15,220 nucleotides of DNA. It comes from Betaproteobacteria bacterium. Its GTDB lineage: Bacteria; Pseudomonadota; Gammaproteobacteria; Burkholderiales; Casimicrobiaceae. Below are positions 6,897 through 12,341 of the stretch, piece after piece (the first letter of the stretch is position 1; every line of letters begins with the position of its first letter). The notes beneath the pieces are model-generated. The model searched no databases, was not told the origin of the DNA, and was given only the letters and a program-made list of their open reading frames with translations. The stretch is taken from assembly GCA_005889025.1 (NCBI GenBank), contig VBCZ01000211.1, forward strand, positions 1-15,220, read 5' to 3'. The translations under genes and the position numbers were made by a program.

Positions 6897-7318
6897 CCGG
6901 TGGGGTGAGCCAACGCAAGCGCGGGTGCGGGCGAGGCGTGGTGCACGACGAGACGCCAACCCGACGGTGTGCGCAGGAATACATTGGTGGCAATCGCGAT
7001 GCCGCGCGGCTTCGCGTCGCTTCCGACCGTGACCTCCTCGATCGCGCTCTGGTAGGCCATACCCACGGTTTCCAGAACGACGATTTCGTCCAGCCGGAAC
7101 GATAGCTTCGTGTCGCCGGCGAAGAGTTGCTCCCATCCGAGGCGGACGGCGTCGAATCCCACCAGGCGCGGGCCGCCCGGATGCACGCAAACGATATCCT
7201 CGTCCTCGGCCCACGCGGCCATCATGGCATCGATTTCCTTGGCCTCGAACGCCTGGTAGAACGCGAGCGCCGCGTCCTGGGGCGTGGTAAAGATGGTTGG
7301 CGTACGTGGCTTGGGCAT
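6884..7318 (-). CDS. Nuclear transport factor 2-like (SnoaL / ketosteroid-isomerase-like fold) protein
   Basis: This small cytoplasmic protein of 144 residues has no signal peptide. The pattern is that of the NTF2-like alpha+beta barrel: an N-terminal helix with A-A-L-A-F-Y-Q-A-F-E-A-K (17-28), MMAAWAEDEDIVCVHPGG (32-49), GFDAVRLGWEQLF, then three strands ending in GWRLVVHHASPAP. The WAEDEDI-CVHPGG block resembles the bacterial DUF4440/SnoaL group. Substrate and role are unknown; members range from isomerases to calcium/calmodulin-kinase association-like domains, and no catalytic residue set can be assigned here. It is the last gene of the - strand cluster, 86 nt downstream of waaF, and may be cotranscribed with it. 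ATG 7318 gives the natural domain start, but no Shine-Dalgarno is visible. Confidence 0.83.
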   Translation of the reverse strand: MPKPRTPTIFTTPQDAALAFYQAFEAKEIDAMMAAWAEDEDIVCVHPGGPRLVGFDAVRLGWEQLFAGDTKLSFRLDEIVVLETVGMAYQSAIEEVTVGSDAKPRGIAIATNVFLRTPSGWRLVVHHASPAPALALAHPTGPLH

Positions 7319-7404
7319 GGTTGGTGACGATCGTGCGGGATCGGAGTCGTCGCACCACGAGCCGGCTCACCAATCCACTTCAATCAGGGCGCTCGCCGTG
7401 CGCT

Positions 7405-8427
7405 TCATCCGGTTGACCGCTCCCCTGGCGCGGCGCGCGCCAAATCATACACAACATTGGGCGACAATTCGCGCATGCATTTGAAATGCCCCAAGGGGCA
7501 CTCTCGCTGAAAACACGGGCTGCAGGCGATTTCGATCTTCGCGATGCGGGCGAGGGGAGAAAGCGGCGGCGTATATTCGGGGCTCGACGAGCCGAACATT
7601 GCCACCAGCGGCCGGCCGACGGCCGCCGCGGCATGCATCAATCCCGAGTCGTTGCTGACGACGACACTGGCCAGCGCGAGGAGGTCGATCGCGGTGCCAA
7701 GATCGGTGCGGCCCGCGATGTTGCGGACTTCCGGGACGGCGGCCGCGATCGGATCCGCGGCCGGGCGATCGTTGGGAGATCCGATCAGCCAAACGGCGTG
7801 TCCCGAATCGATGAAGCGTCGCGCCAGCAGGACGAAATGTTCTGTCGGCCAGCGCTTTGCCGGTCCGAACTCCGCGCCGGGGCAAAGAATGGCGATCGGA
7901 CGGCGCGTCGCAAGCCCGAGGACGCGTACGGCCTTGCCGGCGTTGGCGGTATCGGGCACAAGTGTCGGTGCAGACGCTGTCGGAACCCGCTGGGCAGGGT
8001 TTGCCGCCAGCGCCACGAAGCGGTCGACCAGTCGCGGATAGGCGCGCCAATTGGCGCGCCGGGCGTCCGTGAGCAGAACGCGGCGAGCTTCCGTAGCGTA
8101 GCCGGTGCGCCGCGGAATCCGCGCAAACCAGGGGATCAGCGCGGATTTGAAGGAGTTAGGCAGGATGAACGCGCGCGTGTAGCCGTTGTTGCGCAGGCTC
8201 TTCCCAAGCGCCCTGCGCCGCGCTAGGCCAAACTCCCGGTGCGGGAGCGGGTTTTCAATGATGTTGCGTATACCGCGCACGCGCTCGTAGACCGGCGCGC
8301 ACCACGGCGGCGCAAGCACATCGACGATGGGCTCTCTGAGCGGCTCGCGGAGCACCGCGATCAACGGCTCGGAAAGAATCGCGTCGCCGACCCAGGCGGG
8401 TGCGACGATCAAAATGCGCTCAGCCAC
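7405..8427 (-). CDS. waaF: Lipopolysaccharide heptosyltransferase II (WaaF)
   Basis: WaaF adds the second L-glycero-D-manno-heptose from ADP-heptose to the inner core of LPS at the cytoplasmic face of the inner membrane. The 340-residue protein has the GT9-family layout. The N-terminal Rossmann half starts ILIVAPAWVGDAILSEPL (5-22), with the conserved Asp at 15. The acceptor-side block is LPNSFKSALIPWFARIPRRTGY. The C-terminal donor half has CPGAEFGPAKRWP (182-194), SNDSGLMHAAAAVGRP (258-273), SSSPEYTPPLSP (280-291) and the cysteine-rich tail CSPCFQRECPLGHFKCM (302-318), which is characteristic of WaaF. Start GTG 8427 gives the exact family N-terminus. It follows the CHCC gene by 63 nt containing a small hairpin. 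It shows that the organism builds a heptose-containing LPS core. The frame is intact. Confidence 0.94.
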   Translation of the reverse strand: MAERILIVAPAWVGDAILSEPLIAVLREPLREPIVDVLAPPWCAPVYERVRGIRNIIENPLPHREFGLARRRALGKSLRNNGYTRAFILPNSFKSALIPWFARIPRRTGYATEARRVLLTDARRANWRAYPRLVDRFVALAANPAQRVPTASAPTLVPDTANAGKAVRVLGLATRRPIAILCPGAEFGPAKRWPTEHFVLLARRFIDSGHAVWLIGSPNDRPAADPIAAAVPEVRNIAGRTDLGTAIDLLALASVVVSNDSGLMHAAAAVGRPLVAMFGSSSPEYTPPLSPLARIAKIEIACSPCFQRECPLGHFKCMRELSPNVVYDLARAAPGERSTG

Positions 8428-8450
8428 AACGCGCCGAGTCGATAGGCGCT

Positions 8451-8467
8451 CGTCGCCGAAGGCGACG
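8451..8467. repeat. Short perfect hairpin between the CHCC zinc-finger gene and waaF
   Basis: CGTCGCC (8451-8457) and GGCGACG (8461-8467) form a 7-bp stem with a 3-nt loop (TTC on the transcribed - strand). It lies in the 63-nt gap upstream of waaF. There is no T-run, so termination is unlikely; a transcript-processing or stability role is possible. Confidence 0.4.
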
Positions 8468-8490
8468 GGGCACGATGCAACCCGAAAGAA

Positions 8491-8694
8491 TCAGTGTCCG
8501 CTCCGCGGCGGCTCGCCTATGAGGCGGTAGCGCGTGCCGCAGTAGGGGCACATGGCTTCGCCGGTGGCAGCGACGTCGAGAAACACCCGCGGATGGCTCG
8601 ACCAAAGCGGCATCGATGGATTCGGACAATACAAAGGCAGATCCTTCGCAGTCACTTCGACTGCGGTCTGCGTACCGGCCTTCGTCTCATCCAT
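8491..8694 (-). CDS. CHCC-type zinc-finger domain protein (67 aa)
   Basis: This is a very small cytoplasmic protein of the zf-CHCC family, the fold also found in mitochondrial complex I subunit NDUFS6. The zinc ligands are visible in the family order: Cys23 (LYCPNP), His34 (WSSHPRVFLD), and Cys49 and Cys52 (AMCPYCGTRYRL). Its 67-residue length is normal for the bacterial members, which are almost always an isolated domain. It starts 6 nt after the ilvE stop, so it is translationally linked to ilvE, and it precedes waaF. The same ilvE - CHCC - waaF order recurs in betaproteobacteria. The biochemical role in bacteria is not established, and nothing in the sequence decides between a chaperone-like, regulatory or redox role. 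Confidence 0.9.
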   Translation of the reverse strand: MDETKAGTQTAVEVTAKDLPLYCPNPSMPLWSSHPRVFLDVAATGEAMCPYCGTRYRLIGEPPRSGH

Positions 8695-8700
8695 CGAGCT

Positions 8701-9621
8701 TCAAACCGGGGTCAGCCACGACGCATATTTCGGATTTCGACCGTTGACCACGTCGAAAAAGAGCATCTGCAGCTTCCTGGTGATGGGGCCGCACGTTCCT
8801 TCGCCGATCGGGCGGTTGTCGAGCTCGCGAATCGGCGTCACTTCCGCGGCGGTGCCGGTGAAAAACGCTTCGTCGGCGATGTAGATGTCGTCGCGGGTCA
8901 GACGCCGCGCCTCGACAGTCAGCCCGAGATCGCGCGCGAGCGTGATGACCGAATCGCGGGTGATGCCGACCAGCGCCGAAGTAAGCTCGGGCTCGTAGAG
9001 TCTTCCGTTCTTGACGATGAAAAGATTCTCACCCGAGCCTTCTGCAACGAACCCATCGACGTCAAGCAGCAGCGCCTCGTCGTAGCCGTCCATGGTCGCT
9101 TCCTGATTGGCCAGGATCGAGTTGGCGTAGGTCCCCGCGAACTTGGCCCGCGCCATGGTCACGTTGATGTGATGGCGCGCGAAAGAGGAAGTCTTGACGC
9201 GAATACCCTTTTCCAGCGCCTCGGCTCCAAGGTAGGCTCCCCACGCCCATGCCGCGATCGCCACGTGCACCTTGGCGCCCTTCGGCGATACGCCCATCTT
9301 TTCCGAGCCGTAGAACGCGATCGGACGCAAATAGCACGATTCGAGCTTGTTCGCGCGCACCACTTCGCGCTGCGCGGCCATCAATTCGTCCTTGCCGAAC
9401 GGCATCTGCATGAGATAGATGCGGCCGGAGTTGAACAGGCGCTGGGTATGCTCGGCAAGCCTGAAGATCGCTGTCCCCGAGGACGTTTTGTATGCGCGCA
9501 CGCCCTCGAACACGGCGAGTCCGTAATGCAGCGAGTGTGTGAGCACGTGCGTCGTCGCGTCGCGCCACGGCACAAGCTTGCCGTCGTACCAGATGAAGCC
9601 GTCGCGGTCCGCCATCGACAT
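8701..9621 (-). CDS. ilvE: Branched-chain amino acid aminotransferase IlvE
   Basis: IlvE is a PLP enzyme catalysing the last step of valine, leucine and isoleucine synthesis (and their first degradation step), with 2-oxoglutarate/glutamate as partner. The 306 residues are a fold-type IV transaminase. Features are GFIWYDGKLVPW (8-19), LHYGLAVFEGVRAY (31-44), YLRPIAFYGSEKMG (97-110), the Schiff-base Lys160 in VTMARAK, and DGYDEALLLDVDGFVAEGSGENLF with the cofactor Glu. GITRDSVITLA and DEAFFTGTAAEVTPIRELD follow. The length and motifs match betaproteobacterial IlvE. ATG 9621 is supported by GGGAG (9629-9633) with a 7-nt spacer; ATG 9615 is a possible second start. The gene lies 24 nt downstream of glnE and 6 nt upstream of the CHCC gene. 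It shares substrate classes with the liv-type transporter at the left of the window, though the two are not adjacent. Confidence 0.96.
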   Translation of the reverse strand: MSMADRDGFIWYDGKLVPWRDATTHVLTHSLHYGLAVFEGVRAYKTSSGTAIFRLAEHTQRLFNSGRIYLMQMPFGKDELMAAQREVVRANKLESCYLRPIAFYGSEKMGVSPKGAKVHVAIAAWAWGAYLGAEALEKGIRVKTSSFARHHINVTMARAKFAGTYANSILANQEATMDGYDEALLLDVDGFVAEGSGENLFIVKNGRLYEPELTSALVGITRDSVITLARDLGLTVEARRLTRDDIYIADEAFFTGTAAEVTPIRELDNRPIGEGTCGPITRKLQMLFFDVVNGRNPKYASWLTPV

Positions 9622-9628
9622 CGCACAT

Positions 9629-9633
9629 CTCCC
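9629..9633 (-). promoter_or_regulatory. Shine-Dalgarno for ilvE
   Basis: GGGAG on the - strand, 7 nt before the ATG at 9621. It favours 9621 over the in-frame ATG at 9615. Confidence 0.6.
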
Positions 9634-9645
9634 AAAGGCGCTATC

Positions 9646-10125
9646 TTAGCCGATTTGGGGTTCGCTCCTTAAGGCCCAGGGACCGCCGAAGACGTGATTC
9701 CACAATGCAGCGACCGCATCGCGATGCGCCGATTGCGGGCCGGAATCGACGCGGGCCGAAGCCGCGCCTTGCAGCCGCACCTGATGCTGAAGCCTCCGGT
9801 ATTCGCGATAAGCGTTCGCCGCCGAATCTGCGGTGTCAACGGGAACAAGGCCCATCTTTCCGCAAAGCTGCAGCAGCGCGATATTGCCGGCGTTCCGGGT
9901 GAGCTGGCGTTCTGCGTGGCTGTGCGCGAGGACCAGGTACTGAACGGAAAATTCGATGTCGACCATGCCGCCCGGGTCGTGCTTGAGATCGAACAAGTCG
10001 CTTCGGTTGGGGTGCGCTGCGTGCATTCTGCGTCGCATTGCCACGATGTCTTCGCGCAGCTTCACATGCGCGTGTCGCCGGCGACGAAGCGCGCGCGTGT
10101 GAGCGCTTGATGCTCCCAGGTCCAC
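9646..10125 (-). CDS. glnE: 3' open frame of glnE (C-terminal helical domain)
   Basis: From about 10062 down to 9646 this frame encodes the GlnE C-terminus: KLREDIVAMRRRM, NRSDLFDLKHDPGGMVDIEF, QYLVLAHSHAERQLTRNAGN, and LQHQVRLQGA. The first 20 or so codons of the open frame (10125 to about 10063) are merely the out-of-frame reading of the upstream part, so there is no genuine start here and independent expression is unlikely. The TAA stop is 24 nt before the ilvE start. Confidence 0.65.
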   Translation of the reverse strand: MDLGASSAHTRALRRRRHAHVKLREDIVAMRRRMHAAHPNRSDLFDLKHDPGGMVDIEFSVQYLVLAHSHAERQLTRNAGNIALLQLCGKMGLVPVDTADSAANAYREYRRLQHQVRLQGAASARVDSGPQSAHRDAVAALWNHVFGGPWALRSEPQIG

Positions 10126-12293
10126 GCGTGCTCCCGTTGATATTTCCGGAACGCATCGAGGCTCGATACGATGAGCCCGCTGGCGCCGTCCGGTCGCAAC
10201 CGCAGGTCGGTGTCGTATAGACGGCCCGCAGCCGTCATGCTGCTTAGCGCCGTGTTGATGCGCTGGGCGAGCCGGGCATAGCGGGCCGGCGCCGTGTCGT
10301 CGTTATCCTCGAAAAGAAATACGAGATCGAGGTCCGATGCGTATCCGAGCTCCTTTCCGCCGAGCTTGCCGTAGCCGATGATCGCAAACGGCGGTGGCGC
10401 AGCAGCCGGGCCTTGCATTTGCGACCAGCAAAGCCTGAGCGTGGCGGCAAGAACAATGTCGGCAAGCGCGGACAGATGATCGGCGAGCCGCTCGATGCTG
10501 AGCCGGCCCTCGAGGTCCTGCACCAGCAGGCGAAATGTCTGCGCATGCTGGAAGTGCCGCAATGCGTCGATTTGCCTCTCGGCATCTCCCGCCTGCGCGG
10601 CGAGCTGCGCATCCAGCTCGCGGCGCCATTCATCCCACGAAGGCTCGGAAAGCAATGCGCGGCTGTCGAGCAACTCATCGAGCAGGATCGGGTGCCGGGT
10701 CAGGTAGTCGGCGGCCCATGCGCTTGCAGCCATCAGGTGCGCGAGTCGTGGCAGCACCGGGGGATGCTCGACCAGCAGCGCGAGATAGACGCTGCGGCCG
10801 CTGACGGTTTCGAGCAGCGCCAGCAGCCGCGCAAACACGGCCTGCGGCTCCCGCGTGCCGGCAGCTTCGCGCATCAGCTGCGGCACCAGCGCGTCGTAGC
10901 GCTGGCGCGATGCGATCGGCAATTGCAGGTAACGGCTGCCTTGCCGCACTCGCGCGAGCATGGCGATCAACCCGGTTGGATCGGTGAATCCCGCGGCGCG
11001 CAGCGATTCGTAATGCGCGTCATCAAGGGTCGGGTCGAGCCAGATCGATTCGAATTCAAGATCGCCTTCGCTGCTTGCCTCGCCGAAAAGCGCGTCGAAG
11101 TGGCGCTCCACCGCGGCGCGATGATCGGCGAGCACGGCCTCGAACGACGCCGTGTCGACAAAGCCACTGGCTCGGGCAAGCGCCTGGCGTGATGCAGCAT
11201 CTTCGGGCAACTGGTGTGTCTGCGCGTCATCGCGGTACTGCATTCGGTGTTCGACCTTGCGCAGGAATTCGTATGCGACGCGAAGCTCGCTCACGGCGGC
11301 TGCCGGGAGCGAGCCGCGCTCGCACAACGCTTCCAGCGCAGGCAGCGTGCCGCGAACGCGCAGTGCGGGCTCGCGGCCGCCGCGCACCATCTGCAGCGCC
11401 TGAACTATAAATTCGATTTCGCGTATTCCGCCCGGACCGAGCTTGATGTTTCTCGCATAGTCCCTGCGCCGGCCCTGCTCGCGAATTTGCCGATGCACGT
11501 CGCGCAATCCGGCGTACGCGTCGTAGTCGAGATATTTACGAAAGACAAACGGCGCTACGAGGCCGCCCAAGTCATCGCCTCGGCTGCCGGTCAGCGATCG
11601 TGCCTTGAGCCAGGCGTAGCGCTCCCAGGTACGCCCCTGGGCGATGAGATATTGTTCGAGCGCCGAAAACGACGAGCACAGGGGGCCCGCGTCGCCGTAG
11701 GGGCGCAAGCGCATATCGACGCGAAACACGAAGCCGTCGGGCGTGGTATCGCCGATAGCTGCAATGATGCGACGTCCCAGCCGATCGAAAAACTCCTGGT
11801 TGCTGATGTTCTTCGGGCCGACGGTTGCGCCGTCTTCGGGAAACACAAACACCAGGTCGACGTCGGATGACACGTTGAGCTCGCGCCCACCGAGCTTCCC
11901 CATGCCCACGACCATCAATTCCTGACCCGTACCGGTGTCGGTTCCGACGGGTTCGCCGTGAGTTTCGACCAGCCAGCGGTGGTGCCAAGCGACCACGCAC
12001 CGAAGCGCGGCATCGGCGAGCCGCGTCATGTTTTCCAGAACTTCGGCCAGGTTCGCGCGGCAGGTGAGATCGCGCAACAAGGTCCTGAGCATGATGCGTT
12101 GACGCAGCTCGCGCAGCTGCGACGCAAGATCGGCTGCGTTGCGGGGTTCTGCCAGCGCCGCGTCGGCGGGCCATGCAAAGGCGGTGTCGATGCTTTCGAC
12201 GACGGAGGCGAAGAGTTCAGGCTTGGCGGCGCGGATCCTTCCGGCATAGCCGCTGAACTCGATCGCCTCGCGCAGGTCCATCGGTGATTCCAA
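10062..12293 (-). CDS. glnE: 5' open frame of glnE (743 codons): both nucleotidyltransferase domains
   Basis: This piece holds the N-terminal (deadenylylating) transferase domain at about residues 60-400, the central linker helices (about 400-580) and the core of the C-terminal (adenylylating) transferase domain (about 590-740). It stops after ARFVAGDTRM, where TRM is already out-of-frame sequence. If the truncation is real, the deadenylylating half could still fold. The adenylylating half would lack its closing helices, which would bias the cell toward unmodified, active glutamine synthetase. That consequence is inference. No strong Shine-Dalgarno is seen; GGA lies 7 nt before ATG 12281. Confidence 0.75.
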   Translation of the reverse strand: MESPMDLREAIEFSGYAGRIRAAKPELFASVVESIDTAFAWPADAALAEPRNAADLASQLRELRQRIMLRTLLRDLTCRANLAEVLENMTRLADAALRCVVAWHHRWLVETHGEPVGTDTGTGQELMVVGMGKLGGRELNVSSDVDLVFVFPEDGATVGPKNISNQEFFDRLGRRIIAAIGDTTPDGFVFRVDMRLRPYGDAGPLCSSFSALEQYLIAQGRTWERYAWLKARSLTGSRGDDLGGLVAPFVFRKYLDYDAYAGLRDVHRQIREQGRRRDYARNIKLGPGGIREIEFIVQALQMVRGGREPALRVRGTLPALEALCERGSLPAAAVSELRVAYEFLRKVEHRMQYRDDAQTHQLPEDAASRQALARASGFVDTASFEAVLADHRAAVERHFDALFGEASSEGDLEFESIWLDPTLDDAHYESLRAAGFTDPTGLIAMLARVRQGSRYLQLPIASRQRYDALVPQLMREAAGTREPQAVFARLLALLETVSGRSVYLALLVEHPPVLPRLAHLMAASAWAADYLTRHPILLDELLDSRALLSEPSWDEWRRELDAQLAAQAGDAERQIDALRHFQHAQTFRLLVQDLEGRLSIERLADHLSALADIVLAATLRLCWSQMQGPAAAPPPFAIIGYGKLGGKELGYASDLDLVFLFEDNDDTAPARYARLAQRINTALSSMTAAGRLYDTDLRLRPDGASGLIVSSLDAFRKYQREHAWTWEHQALTRARFVAGDTRM

Positions 12294-12341
12294 CGCGGGG
12301 CCGTCCTTTTCCGTAATAGAATCGCCGTAGAGCCCCTTATT
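12294..12341. promoter_or_regulatory. Short divergent intergenic region between glnE and yhdP
   Basis: The gap is 48 nt from TTG 12293, or 60 nt from ATG 12281. It must hold the start signals for both genes unless these lie inside the neighbouring coding sequence. It is AT-richer than its surroundings (CCTTTTCCGTAATAGAAT and CCTTATTATG), but I find no convincing -35/-10 pair on either strand. Confidence 0.4.

Larger units (their letters stand above)
9646..12293 (-). pseudogene. glnE: Bifunctional glutamine synthetase adenylyltransferase/deadenylylase GlnE, disrupted by a deletion and frameshift near the 3' end
   Basis: GlnE attaches AMP to and removes AMP from glutamine synthetase in response to PII and glutamine, and so sets the rate of ammonia assimilation. 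Two nucleotidyltransferase domains are clear. The first has GMGKLGGRELNVSSDVDLV (Asp144, Asp146) and the second GYGKLGGKELGYASDLDLV (Asp654, Asp656), each followed by an LRLRP block. The frame ends prematurely at TGA 10062-10064, just after WEHQALTRARFVAGD. The continuation KLREDIVAMRRRMHAAHPNRSD, then DLKHDPGGMVDIEF, is read in another frame from about 10062 down to TAA at 9646. Relatives have roughly 20 residues between these blocks, so about 50-60 nt (size 3n+1) are missing. The rest is well conserved. As sequenced, GlnE would lose its C-terminal helical domain. Start: TTG 12293 or, equally likely, ATG 12281. The gene is divergent from yhdP and is first in the cluster leading to ilvE. Confidence 0.9.

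Noticed and set aside
7323..7356. Imperfect inverted repeat GGTGACGA / TCGT-CG-CACC just upstream of the NTF2-like gene
   Set aside because: The stem has a 2-nt bulge and no T-run or known operator match. In such GC-rich DNA it is expected by chance.
8494..9672. Open frame of 392 codons on the + strand opposite ilvE and the CHCC gene
   Set aside because: Both opposite-strand genes carry complete family motifs, while this frame has none and spans their gap. It is a GC-driven shadow.
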